This document shows, piece after piece, positions 51,180-59,287 of a stretch of DNA of 64,000 nt. Source of the DNA: an uncultured candidate division Zixibacteria bacterium. GTDB lineage: Bacteria; Zixibacteria; MSB-5A5; GN15; PGXB01. Both the position numbers and the translations under genes were made by a program. Numbering within the stretch: position 1 is the first letter of the stretch; each line of letters opens with the position of its first letter. The notes beneath the pieces were generated by a model. That model was not told the DNA's origin. It did no database searches and worked only from the letters and a program-made list of their open reading frames with translations. The stretch lies in assembly GCA_937925655.1 (NCBI GenBank), contig CALAMC010000057.1:1-64000 (forward strand), written 5' to 3'.

Positions 51180-52664
51180 TCATCCGGCTTTCTGCGCCGG
51201 GGTTTCTTCTTCCTTTTTCCCTTCGTCAATCATAGGTAATCCAAGCACATAGCGATGAATCGCCCGCGCCGCAACTTTCCCGGCACCGGCCGCCAGAATC
51301 ACCGTCGCACCGCCGGTGACAATATCGCCCCCGGCAAAGACGCCTTTGCGCGAGGTCATCATGGTTTTTTCATCGACCGTAATATTACCCCATCGGTTGG
51401 TATTTAAACCCGGCGTCGTTTGCGGAATCAGCGGGTTGGAGCTGTTGCCGACCGCAATCACGACCGTATCGACCGGCAGGGTGAAATTGGAGCCTTCTAT
51501 GGGCACCGGCCGACGACGTCCGGAGCTGTCAGGTTCGCCCAGTTCCATGCGGATGCATTCCATGTGCGTCACCCAGCCGTCAGAGTTGCCGATAAACCGA
51601 ATCGGGTTGGTCAGGAAATTGAACTGAACACCCTCCTGCTCGGCGTGGTGGATTTCCTCGATACGGGCGGGCATTTCGGTGCGACTGCGGCGATAGATAA
51701 TATACCCGTTTTCCGCACCGAGACGCAAAGCTGTGCGTACCGAATCCATTGCCGTGTTGCCGCCGCCGAGGACGGCCACGTTTTTGCCGACAAAGATGGG
51801 CGTATCCATATTCGGGAAGTCATAAGCGGCCATTAAATTCGAGCGCGTCAAAAATTCGTTGGAAGAATAGACGCCGTTGAGATTTTCACCCTCGATATGC
51901 ATGAAGTTGGGGAGTCCCGCCCCGGTACCGATAAAGACGGCGTCGAATCCGGCCTCTAAGAGTTCATCCACCGTATCGAGCTTGCCGACCACGAAGCTGT
52001 TGTTGACTTCGACCCCGAGTTTTTTTAAATAGTCCACCTCTGAAGCCACGATGGCTTTGGGCAGACGAAATTCCGGGATGCCGTAAATCAATACTCCGCC
52101 CAGTTTATGCAGGGCTTCATAGATAACTACTTTATGCCCCAACAGCGCTAGGTCGGCGGCAACGGTTAATCCGGCCGGCCCGGAACCGACCACGGCGATT
52201 TTCTTGCCCGTGGCTTTTGCGGTTTTAGGGATTTCGATCAACTTATTGTTGCGTTCGAAGTCGGCCACGAAGCGCTCCAGATACCCGATCGCGACCGGTT
52301 TGTACTTGGCCCCGAGAACGCAGACTTTTTCGCACTGCTCTTCCTGCGGGCAGACCCGTCCGCAGATGGCCGGGAGGGCGTTGGTTTCCTTTATCTTGCG
52401 AGCCGCCCCGACAAAATCACCGGCGCGCACCTTGAGAATAAAAGCCGGAATATCCACTTCTACCGGACAACCCTCGATGCACTTGGGATTCTTGCATTCG
52501 ATGCACCGCCACGATTCGGCGATAGCCATCTCCGGGGTAAGACCGAAAGGTACTTCCTGAAAGTTTTTCTTCCTGGCCCGGGGATCCTGCTCCGGCATTT
52601 TGACGCGCGGCAGCTGCATCCGCTCCTTTTTGGTCATGTCATTGAATTTTTTATTTTCCGTCAT
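51180..52664 (-). CDS. nfnB: NfnB-like NADPH oxidoreductase subunit (GltA/GltD family)
   Basis: This 494-residue flavoprotein has an N-terminal iron-sulfur domain with several Cys motifs (CIECKNPKCIEGCPV and CGRVCPQEEQCEKVC). An FAD-binding GSGPAGLTVAADLALLG and a second nucleotide-binding GGGNTAMD follow. This is the small subunit of glutamate synthase type, also found alone as GltA and as NfnB. Because an NfnA homologue lies directly upstream in the same operon, I call it NfnB: the complex bifurcates electrons between NADPH, NADH and ferredoxin. The alternative is a stand-alone glutamate synthase-like protein, but no glutamate synthase large subunit is near. Confidence 0.88.
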   Translation of the reverse strand: MTENKKFNDMTKKERMQLPRVKMPEQDPRARKKNFQEVPFGLTPEMAIAESWRCIECKNPKCIEGCPVEVDIPAFILKVRAGDFVGAARKIKETNALPAICGRVCPQEEQCEKVCVLGAKYKPVAIGYLERFVADFERNNKLIEIPKTAKATGKKIAVVGSGPAGLTVAADLALLGHKVVIYEALHKLGGVLIYGIPEFRLPKAIVASEVDYLKKLGVEVNNSFVVGKLDTVDELLEAGFDAVFIGTGAGLPNFMHIEGENLNGVYSSNEFLTRSNLMAAYDFPNMDTPIFVGKNVAVLGGGNTAMDSVRTALRLGAENGYIIYRRSRTEMPARIEEIHHAEQEGVQFNFLTNPIRFIGNSDGWVTHMECIRMELGEPDSSGRRRPVPIEGSNFTLPVDTVVIAVGNSSNPLIPQTTPGLNTNRWGNITVDEKTMMTSRKGVFAGGDIVTGGATVILAAGAGKVAARAIHRYVLGLPMIDEGKKEEETPAQKAG

Positions 52665-52673
52665 GGCCGTATC

Positions 52674-53549
52674 CTAAGTCGTCTTATTTTTGAGTTCGGC
52701 CGCCGCTTTGGCCAGGCGACAATGATCATTTTCGAGAAATTTATCGTAGGCCAGTTTTTCATAGCGATGGTACATTTTCTGGCGTTTGGTCATTTCATCG
52801 AAATCGACTTCATGGCCGTCGAAATCCGGGCCATCGACACACGCGAATTTGGTTTTGCCGCCAACCGTCACCCGGCACGCCCCGCACATACCGGTGCCAT
52901 CCACCATAATCGGATTGAGACTGACATAAGTTTTAATTTTCGGTTCGCGGGTGGTGTTGACGACCGCTTTCATCATCGGCACCGGACCGATAGCGATGAC
53001 CATGTCTATTTTATCTCCGCCGTCGATCATCTGCTGCAAAATGGTCGTGACAAAACCGTGGGTGCCGAAGGAACCGTCATCGGTGGATATTTTCAACTCG
53101 TGCGAGGCGAAGGCAAGTTCCTCTTCGAATATAAGCAGGCTTTTTGTTCGGGCGCCGATTATGCTCGTGACTTTGTTACCCGTGTCTTTGAGAGCCTGGG
53201 CGATGGGGTAGATGGGCGGAATCCCGACGCCGCCGCCGATACAGACGCAATGGCCGAACTTCTCGACGTGCGAGGGAAGACCGAGCGGGCCGACGACATC
53301 GGCGAAAAAATCGCCTTTCTTCATGCGGTTCATGGCGGCCGAGGTTTTACCCACTTCCTGGATAACGACGGTGAGTATGCCGTTTTTGCGGTCGAGTCCG
53401 CCGATGGACATGGGGATTCGCTCCCCGGCCTCGTCCTTGCGCAAAATCACGAATTGCCCGGCTTTGGCTTTGGATACCAGATGAGGAGCCTTGATACGAA
53501 ACTGGTGAACTTTCTCGCACAACTCCTTTTTATCCAGAATCTCGAACAA
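52674..53549 (-). CDS. nfnA: NfnA-like ferredoxin-NADP reductase subunit
   Basis: This 291-residue protein starts with a TTG behind a strong AGGAGG on the minus strand. Features are an FAD-binding barrel (RIPMSIGGL), an NAD-binding GGVGIPPIYPIAQAL, and a C-terminal [2Fe-2S] cluster site GTGMCGACRVTVGGKTKFACVDGP. This matches NfnA (SudB) of ferredoxin:NAD(P) oxidoreductases. It precedes nfnB by 9 nt, the standard arrangement. In this bacterium it would connect KorDABC-reduced ferredoxin to NAD(P)H pools. Confidence 0.9.
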   Translation of the reverse strand: MFEILDKKELCEKVHQFRIKAPHLVSKAKAGQFVILRKDEAGERIPMSIGGLDRKNGILTVVIQEVGKTSAAMNRMKKGDFFADVVGPLGLPSHVEKFGHCVCIGGGVGIPPIYPIAQALKDTGNKVTSIIGARTKSLLIFEEELAFASHELKISTDDGSFGTHGFVTTILQQMIDGGDKIDMVIAIGPVPMMKAVVNTTREPKIKTYVSLNPIMVDGTGMCGACRVTVGGKTKFACVDGPDFDGHEVDFDEMTKRQKMYHRYEKLAYDKFLENDHCRLAKAAAELKNKTT

Positions 53550-53588
53550 CGCGCCTCCTCGCCGATTGTACGGCTTAATATCTCAAAA

Positions 53589-54797
53589 TTACTTATTCAA
53601 ATTTGCCACGATGTCACGAGTATCCATGGCAATTACCAATTCTTCATTTGTTGGAATCGCCAGCACTCTGGTGGGCGAATCGTCACGACTGATGTCGGCT
53701 TCGATATTGATCGCTTTGGCGTTCTTATCGGGGTCAATGGCAATTCCCAGAAATTCCAGACCCTGGCAAGTATGAGCACGGACATCGGGTGAATTCTGCC
53801 CGATCCCGGCGGTGAAAACGACGCAATCCAGCCCGCCCATGGCGGCGGCATAAGCGCCGATATATTTTTTCAGGCGGTAGCAGTATATGTCGAAGGCCAG
53901 CTTGGCGTTGGTATGTCCATCCTTTTTGGCGGAGACGATCTCGCGCATGTCCGATGATACTCCCGAAATTCCCGCCAGCCCGGAGTGCTTGTTCATAAGG
54001 GTATTCGCTTCGTGCAACGTTAACTCTTCACGGCCCATAATATGCAGAATTACGGCCGGGTCCATGTCGCCGCAACGGGTCCCCATCAAGAGACCTTCCA
54101 AAGGGGTAAAGCCCATCGATGTATCTACCGAGCGGCCCCGGTCGACGGCGGCGATGGAGGCGCCGTTGCCGAGATGGCAGGTGACAGTCCGTAATTGGCT
54201 AATCGGTTTGCCCAGCATATCCGCGGCCCGTTCGGAAACATAGCGATGCGAAGTTCCATGAAAGCCATAGCGGCGAATACTGTACTGCTTGTACATGACA
54301 TAGGGCAAGCCATATATGTAAGCCTCGGGCGGCATATTGCAGTGAAAGGCGGTGTCAAACACGGCCACCTGGGGAACATCGGGCAGGTTTTTTCGACAGG
54401 CGTCAATACCGCGAAGGTTATGCGGGTTATGCAGCGGCGCGAGGTCGATCAGTTTGCGAATCTGCCTCAATACTTCCTGGTCGATTAAAATTGATCCGGT
54501 GAATTTTTCACCGCCATGAACGACCCTATGCCCGATGGCATGGATTTCGGACTTACTTTTAATAACGCCATGGTTTTCCGAAAGCAACACCGAAATTATA
54601 TGCTCGATGGCAACAATATGGTCCAGCATCTCACCCGTGATTTTAACCTCGGGACGGTCCATCGGCTTATGAGTCAGAACGGCCCCCGACATGCCGATGC
54701 GGGTGACATCGCCGGTGGCCAGCGCCGCCTTTTTGTCGGTATCGAAGAACTGATACTTGACCGATGAGGAACCGCAGTTTAAAACGAGTATGTTCAT
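53589..54797 (-). CDS. ackA: Acetate kinase
   Basis: This 402-residue enzyme of the ASKHA fold has ILVLNCGSSSVKYQFFD, HRVVHGGEKF, FDTAFHCNMPPEAYIYGLPY, RRYGFHGTSHRYVSE and TCHLGNGASIAAV, all conserved in AckA. It makes ATP and acetate from acetyl phosphate, or the reverse. It starts 2 nt after the hbd stop on the minus strand, so translation is coupled, and is followed by nfnA after 39 nt. A phosphotransacetylase gene is not in the window. Confidence 0.97.
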   Translation of the reverse strand: MNILVLNCGSSSVKYQFFDTDKKAALATGDVTRIGMSGAVLTHKPMDRPEVKITGEMLDHIVAIEHIISVLLSENHGVIKSKSEIHAIGHRVVHGGEKFTGSILIDQEVLRQIRKLIDLAPLHNPHNLRGIDACRKNLPDVPQVAVFDTAFHCNMPPEAYIYGLPYVMYKQYSIRRYGFHGTSHRYVSERAADMLGKPISQLRTVTCHLGNGASIAAVDRGRSVDTSMGFTPLEGLLMGTRCGDMDPAVILHIMGREELTLHEANTLMNKHSGLAGISGVSSDMREIVSAKKDGHTNAKLAFDIYCYRLKKYIGAYAAAMGGLDCVVFTAGIGQNSPDVRAHTCQGLEFLGIAIDPDKNAKAINIEADISRDDSPTRVLAIPTNEELVIAMDTRDIVANLNK

Positions 54798-54799
54798 GA

Positions 54800-55702
54800 T
54801 TAAACGTGTCCTTTTTTAACGATATCGCTTTCACCGAGCCGATTGCCTTCTTCGTCATACTTGAAAAAGCCCTCGCCCGATTTGATTCCCAAATACCCCG
54901 CCCGGACCATTTTGCGCAGCAGGGGACAGGGGTTGTATTTATGTTCGGAAAGTTCTTTCAGAAGATTTTCCATCCATGACATGACGACGTCCAGACCCAT
55001 CATATCGGCCAGTGCCAGCGGCCCGACATTGAACCCGAAACCGAGTTTCATGGCCCGGTCCACGTCGCGGGCCGAGCAGATGCCCTCCATGACGACGTGC
55101 ATGGCTTCGTTGATAAGCGGGACAATTACCCGGGTGGTCACATAGCCCGGGTATTCAAAAACGCTGATGGGGGTTTTGCCGAGAAGGTCGGCGAACTCCC
55201 GCGCCGTTTTGAATGTTTCTTCGGATGTTTTCAGGCCGCGAATGATTTCAACAATCGGGATGGCCGGGACGGGGTGCAGAAAGTGCATCCCGATCAACTT
55301 TTCCGGGCGATCGGTCGCGGCGGCCAGTTCGCTAATGGATAGAGTGGCCGTATTGGTGATGAAGACAACTTCGTCGGGACAGAGATCGTCAAGCTTCTGG
55401 AATAATTCGCGTTTTTGACGCATTATATCGGGTATCGCCTCGATTATCAGGTCGGCCTTTTTGGCATCCTGAAGGTCCGCCGAAGGCGAAATGCGAGACA
55501 GTATAGCTCTCTTTTCCGCCTGGGTCTTTCCCCATTTCTTTATTTCCTGGTCGATACGTTCGCCTACGCCCAGAATGCCCTTGTGAGCGTTTTTTAAAGT
55601 GCGATCCAGAAGTATAACTTCAGTTCCCGTGCCGGCCGCGGCTTCAGCCAACCCCTGACCCATTACCCCGGCACCGACAATCAGAATTCTATTGAAAGCC
55701 AT
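54800..55702 (-). CDS. hbd: 3-hydroxyacyl-CoA dehydrogenase (3-hydroxybutyryl-CoA type)
   Basis: This 300-residue NAD-dependent enzyme has ILIVGAGVMGQGLAEAAAG, the Asp region VILLDRT, AIPDIMRQKRELF, NTATLSISELA, MHFLHPVPAIPIVEII with the catalytic His, and a C-terminal GEGFFKYD. It interconverts 3-hydroxyacyl-CoA and 3-oxoacyl-CoA in beta-oxidation or butyrate metabolism. It is the first gene of a minus-strand operon with ackA and nfnAB and has a clear promoter upstream. No thiolase or crotonase gene is adjacent, so the chain length is undecided. Confidence 0.93.
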   Translation of the reverse strand: MAFNRILIVGAGVMGQGLAEAAAGTGTEVILLDRTLKNAHKGILGVGERIDQEIKKWGKTQAEKRAILSRISPSADLQDAKKADLIIEAIPDIMRQKRELFQKLDDLCPDEVVFITNTATLSISELAAATDRPEKLIGMHFLHPVPAIPIVEIIRGLKTSEETFKTAREFADLLGKTPISVFEYPGYVTTRVIVPLINEAMHVVMEGICSARDVDRAMKLGFGFNVGPLALADMMGLDVVMSWMENLLKELSEHKYNPCPLLRKMVRAGYLGIKSGEGFFKYDEEGNRLGESDIVKKGHV

Positions 55703-55750
55703 TTAAGTCCGCCTTTCGGATATGTGAAAAAAGTAACAAATTCACGTCAT

Positions 55751-55778
55751 ATTATATATAAAAGCGGATTTCTGGCAA
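55751..55778 (-). promoter_or_regulatory. Promoter of hbd-ackA-nfnAB
   Basis: On the minus strand, TTGCCA (55778-55773), a 16-bp spacer and TATAAT (55756-55751). The leader is about 40 nt. Confidence 0.75.
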
Positions 55779-55821
55779 GTGCTTTTTTGCGAATTTAGAA
55801 ATGCCTTCCGGTAGTGGTCGA

Positions 55822-55845
55822 CGATATCTTAAATCCTTGATATCG
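55822..55845. repeat. Hairpin CGATATC/GATATCG in the hbd to tRNA-Val gap
   Basis: CGATATC (55822-55828), a 10-nt loop and GATATCG (55839-55845), with AATTTTTT following on the plus strand. It could be a weak terminator or an operator. The 365-bp gap (55703-56067) holds no gene that I can support; two promoters lie at its edges. Confidence 0.4.
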
Positions 55846-55989
55846 AATTTTTTATGAGACCTTTAAAACATCGGGAAAAGGACATCGAAGGAAAAGTGAG
55901 GACATATTGTTATATATAAAAATCGGGAACGAGTCGCCTTATGCAGGTCATGAATATACTGTATATGAATAACCGGCCTAATATTTTGC

Positions 55990-56018
55990 TTGACAGAATC
56001 GATAATTATATATATGAT
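55990..56018 (+). promoter_or_regulatory. Promoter of tRNA-Val/thrS
   Basis: TTGACA (55990-55995), a 17-bp spacer and TATGAT (56013-56018), about 50 bp before the tRNA. Confidence 0.75.
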
Positions 56019-56067
56019 AGCAGTTTACATTAGATTGGGTATGTTTTTTCGAACTGTAAAATAGGAT

Positions 56068-56144
56068 GGGCGATTAGCTCAGTTGGTTAGAGTGCCTGCT
56101 TGACATGCAGGAGGTCACTGGTTCGATTCCAGTATCGCCCACCA
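56068..56144 (+). tRNA. tRNA-Val (anticodon GAC), CCA encoded
   Basis: A full cloverleaf folds: acceptor GGGCGAT/ATCGCCC, anticodon stem CCTGC/GCAGG around loop TTGACAT (anticodon GAC), T-arm CTGG-TTCGATT-CCAG. Discriminator A at 56141 is followed by an encoded CCA (56142-56144), unlike tRNA-Ala in this window. Confidence 0.95.
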
Positions 56145-56149
56145 TTTTT

Positions 56150-56190
56150 AGCGGGATATAAGTCGTATAATGTAACGATTTATGCCCGCT
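56150..56190 (+). promoter_or_regulatory. Long hairpin between tRNA-Val and thrS
   Basis: AGCGGG (56150-56155) pairs with CCCGCT (56185-56190), and ATAAGTCG (56158-56165) pairs with CGATTTAT (56176-56183) with one G-U pair. The loop is 10 nt. It may help 3' processing of the tRNA or form a thrS leader. The weak ribosome-binding sequence of thrS lies just after it. Confidence 0.5.
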
Positions 56191-56202
56191 TATAGTTTAG
56201 GT

Positions 56203-58140
56203 ATGAGTAACGTAACGATTACATTGCCGGACGGTTCATCGAAGTCTTACCCTGCGGGAACGACCGGTCTTGACATCGCCAAATCAATTTCTTCGCGACT
56301 CGCCAAGGAGGCCATCGCGATAAAAGTCGACGGTAAAGTCCGGGATTTGAACAGCGAAATCGACACCGATGCTCTCGTGCAGGTTGTTACATTTGACGAC
56401 CGTGAAGGCAAAGAAACCTTCTGGCATTCATCGGCTCATATCATGGCCCAGGCGGTACTGGACCTGTTCCCCGGCACCCGGCTGGCCATCGGCCCTCCGA
56501 TAGAAGAAGGCTTTTACTATGATTTTGAAATCGAAAAGCCGTTTTCCCCCGAGGACCTGGATCGTATCGAAAAACGCATGCAGGAGATCATCGATGAAAA
56601 ATCAGAATTCTGCCGCACCGAAGTCTCCCGCGAAGAAATGTTGAAAAAATACCGCAAACAAAATGCTTTGTATAAAATCGAGATGCTCGAAGAGGACATC
56701 CTCGATGACCGCGTCACCGTGTACAGCCATTCCCGGTTCGAAGATTTATGCCGCGGGCCGCATATCCCCAATACCGGGATGATAAAGGCCTTCAAACTGA
56801 TTTCCTCGTCTGGCGCCTATTGGCGCGGCGACGAGAAACGAACCATGCTTCAGCGGATATATGGCGTTTCATACCCCAAAAAGAGCATGCTCGACGAATA
56901 TCTCTTTCGGCTGGAAGAAGCCAAAAAAAGAGACCACCGGACGCTCGGAAAACAGCTGGAGTTGTTTCATATCACCAATGAAGTCGGTGCCGGGCTGGTA
57001 TTGTGGCTGCCCAAAGGAGCGACCATACGCAACGAAATTGAAAATTTCTGGCGTGAAGAACATATTGAAAACGGTTATGAACTCGTTTTCAGCCCGCATA
57101 TCGCGAATCTGGAGTTATGGCACCGCTCCGGGCATACCGACCATTATGCGGAAAACATGTATGAACCGATAAAAATCGATGACCAGCGCTACCAAATCAA
57201 ACCGATGAATTGCCCGTTTCACATTCACATGTATAAGGCGCGGCGCTGGAGCTATCGTGATTTGCCACTTCGCTGGGGAGAACTGGGGACGGTGTATCGT
57301 TACGAGATGCCGGGAGTTCTGCACGGACTGATGCGGGTACGCGGGTTTACGCAGGATGACGCCCATCACTTCGTTTCGCCGGAGGGCATGGAGGATGAAC
57401 TGGTTTGGCTGATAAAATTCTGCATCCACATTCTGGACGCCTTCAGATTTCCGGCCTATGATATTTACCTGGCAACTCGTCCGGAAAAAGCCATTGGTGA
57501 CGTGGCCGATTGGGAGAAAGCCCAGAATGGCCTGCGCCGGGCGATGGACCTTCTCGATTTAAAGTATTCGGTCGATGAAGGCGGCGGCGCTTTTTACGGG
57601 CCGAAAATTGACATTAAAATTAAAGATGCCCTGGGACGAAGCTGGCAATGCTCGACCATCCAGTTTGATTTCAGCCTGCCGGAGAGGTTTGATTTGACCT
57701 ACGCCGACAAGGATGGCCAGCTGAAGCGGCCGTATATGATTCACCGGGCGCTTTTGGGCTCGATCGAAAGATTTTTCGGGGTTTTAATTGAGCATTACGC
57801 CGGGAAATTCCCGCTCTGGCTGGCGCCGGTGCAGGCTCGAATACTGCCGATTACCGACGATTTCAATGATTATGGTCGCTCCGTTGTCGACAGGCTCAAG
57901 GCGGCCGGTCTTCGCTGTGAGCTGGATTCTCGCTCCGAAAAAATCGGCCACAAGATTCGTGAATCGGAGTTGCAGAAAATCCCGTATATGCTTATAATTG
58001 GAGCCAGGGAAAAGGACGCCGGCCAGGTTTCGCTTCGAATACATGGCTATGGCGATAAGGGTTCTTTTGACGTGGATGAGCTGATCGATAAAATGAAAGA
58101 GGAAATTCGAACCAGGGCGGCCAGTCCGCAGTTGATTTGA
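56203..58140 (+). CDS. thrS: Threonyl-tRNA synthetase
   Basis: This 645-residue class II synthetase has an N-terminal TGS domain (VTITLPDGSSKSYPAG) and an editing (SAD) domain with HSSAHIMAQAVLDLFPG. The catalytic core has MNCPFHIHMYKARRWSYRDLPLRW, RVRGFTQDDAHHF and GAFYGPKIDIKI, and an anticodon-binding domain ends it. I start at the ATG at 56203 because the conserved TGS sequence begins there and the earlier ATG at 56182 sits inside a hairpin with no ribosome-binding site. It charges tRNA-Thr and removes mischarged Ser. It heads the thrS-infC-rpmI-rplT-pheST order common in bacteria. Confidence 0.97.
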   Translation: MSNVTITLPDGSSKSYPAGTTGLDIAKSISSRLAKEAIAIKVDGKVRDLNSEIDTDALVQVVTFDDREGKETFWHSSAHIMAQAVLDLFPGTRLAIGPPIEEGFYYDFEIEKPFSPEDLDRIEKRMQEIIDEKSEFCRTEVSREEMLKKYRKQNALYKIEMLEEDILDDRVTVYSHSRFEDLCRGPHIPNTGMIKAFKLISSSGAYWRGDEKRTMLQRIYGVSYPKKSMLDEYLFRLEEAKKRDHRTLGKQLELFHITNEVGAGLVLWLPKGATIRNEIENFWREEHIENGYELVFSPHIANLELWHRSGHTDHYAENMYEPIKIDDQRYQIKPMNCPFHIHMYKARRWSYRDLPLRWGELGTVYRYEMPGVLHGLMRVRGFTQDDAHHFVSPEGMEDELVWLIKFCIHILDAFRFPAYDIYLATRPEKAIGDVADWEKAQNGLRRAMDLLDLKYSVDEGGGAFYGPKIDIKIKDALGRSWQCSTIQFDFSLPERFDLTYADKDGQLKRPYMIHRALLGSIERFFGVLIEHYAGKFPLWLAPVQARILPITDDFNDYGRSVVDRLKAAGLRCELDSRSEKIGHKIRESELQKIPYMLIIGAREKDAGQVSLRIHGYGDKGSFDVDELIDKMKEEIRTRAASPQLI

Positions 58141-58150
58141 GGAGGATAAA

Positions 58151-58762
58151 ATAAACCAGAAAAAAGAGACCGTTCGGGTCAACGAGCGCATTAAGATTTC
58201 TCCGGTCAGGTTGATCGGTCATGACGGTGAACAGATAGGAATTCTGCCGGTCAAGGAAGCCCTTCAGCGGGCGCGCGACGTCCATCTGGACCTGGTCGAA
58301 GTATCGCCCAACAGCAAGCCTCCGGTGTGCCGGATAATGGATTTCGGTAAGTACAAGTACGAAATGTCCAAGAAGGCCCGGCAGGCCAAGAAGAAGCAAC
58401 ATACCGTCGAAATGAAATCGATGCGATATCGACCGAAAATTGACGACCACGATTTCAATTTCAAGACACGCCACGTGCGCGAGTTTTTGATGCAGGGAAG
58501 CAAAGTCAAAGCTTTCGTGATGTTTTCCGGACGGGAAATGGCTCATACCGAATATGGTTTCAAGATTTTGGAAAGAGTTGTGAAAGAACTTGAAGATATA
58601 AGTACCGTAGGGCAGGAACCGAAAATGGAAGGCCGTCGGCTGAACATGATTCTGGTCCCGAAACTGCAGGCGATAAAAGACATCAAAAAAAGGATGGATA
58701 ATGCCCAAGATAAAAACGAGCAAGTCCGCCGCGAAACGGTTCAAGAGGACAGCAACGGGTAA
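58151..58762 (+). CDS. infC: Translation initiation factor IF-3, apparent AUA start
   Basis: A strong AGGAGG (58140-58145) is followed at 5 nt by ATA (58151), in frame with the IF-3 sequence: NQKKETVRVNERI, then VRLIGHDGEQIGI, DLVEVSPNSKPPVCRIMDFGKYKYE and a complete C-domain ending near KKRMDNAQ. No ATG, GTG or TTG lies at a suitable place; the first TTG (58211) is inside the conserved N-domain. In Escherichia coli infC uses AUU, and IF-3 represses its own mRNA by rejecting such codons, so the same control is likely here. The 203-residue product has a slightly extended C-terminus overlapping rpmI by 62 nt. Confidence 0.9.
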   Translation: MNQKKETVRVNERIKISPVRLIGHDGEQIGILPVKEALQRARDVHLDLVEVSPNSKPPVCRIMDFGKYKYEMSKKARQAKKKQHTVEMKSMRYRPKIDDHDFNFKTRHVREFLMQGSKVKAFVMFSGREMAHTEYGFKILERVVKELEDISTVGQEPKMEGRRLNMILVPKLQAIKDIKKRMDNAQDKNEQVRRETVQEDSNG

Positions 58763-58898
58763 GATCAAACGGCGTAAAGCCTATCATACCCATATCCTGA
58801 CGAAAAAGAGCGCCAAGCGGAAAAGAAACCTGCGCAAGCAGACTCTGGTTAGTAAGGTTGAAGCCCAGAAAATCGGGCGGCTGATACCGAATTCATAA
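58701..58898 (+). CDS. rpmI: Ribosomal protein L35 (bL35)
   Basis: This 65-residue protein is the normal size, with the conserved start PKIKTSKSAAKRFK and the basic core KRRKAYHTHILTKKSAKRKRNLR. It binds 23S rRNA in the large subunit. The start ATG lies inside the infC reading frame, 62 nt before the infC stop, an unusually long overlap for this pair. It is followed by rplT after 23 nt. Confidence 0.97.
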   Translation: MPKIKTSKSAAKRFKRTATGKIKRRKAYHTHILTKKSAKRKRNLRKQTLVSKVEAQKIGRLIPNS

Positions 58899-58921
58899 AG
58901 CCCGACAGGAGTATTGATAAA

Positions 58922-59272
58922 ATGCCACGTGCCAAGAATAATGTTGCCGCCCATAGACGTCACAAAAAGGTCCTGAATAAAGCCCGCGGGAATTATGGCG
59001 GCCGTTCCCGGTTGTATCGTACCGCGCTGGAAACCGTCCATAAAGGCATGACTTATGCCTATCGTGATCGGCGCAATAAAAAGCGGGAATTCCGCAGTCT
59101 CTGGATTACGAGAATATCGGCCGGGGTCAGGCAGTTCGGCTTGAATTATTCGACCTTTATGGCGGGTCTCAAAAAGGCCGGGATTGGGCTCGACCGCAAG
59201 AATTTAGCCGACATCGCCGCCCGCGATATGGTGACCTTCGGCCGCCTGGTTGACATGGCCAAAAGCGCATAA
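58922..59272 (+). CDS. rplT: Ribosomal protein L20 (bL20)
   Basis: This 116-residue protein is the standard length: PRAKNNVAAHRRHKKVLNKARGNYGGRSRLYRTA, LWITRISAGVRQFGLNYSTFMAGL and the conserved C-terminal globular domain. It binds 23S rRNA early in assembly, and in several bacteria it also represses the infC-rpmI-rplT mRNA. I see no clear L20-binding mimic in the short gap, so autoregulation is not supported here. Confidence 0.97.
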   Translation: MPRAKNNVAAHRRHKKVLNKARGNYGGRSRLYRTALETVHKGMTYAYRDRRNKKREFRSLWITRISAGVRQFGLNYSTFMAGLKKAGIGLDRKNLADIAARDMVTFGRLVDMAKSA

Positions 59273-59287
59273 GCTCCGGAAAAATAT

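Noticed and set aside
55940..56032. A 30-codon frame beginning at an ATG between hbd and tRNA-Val
   Set aside because: No ribosome-binding sequence, unusual composition, and it runs across the tRNA-Val promoter.
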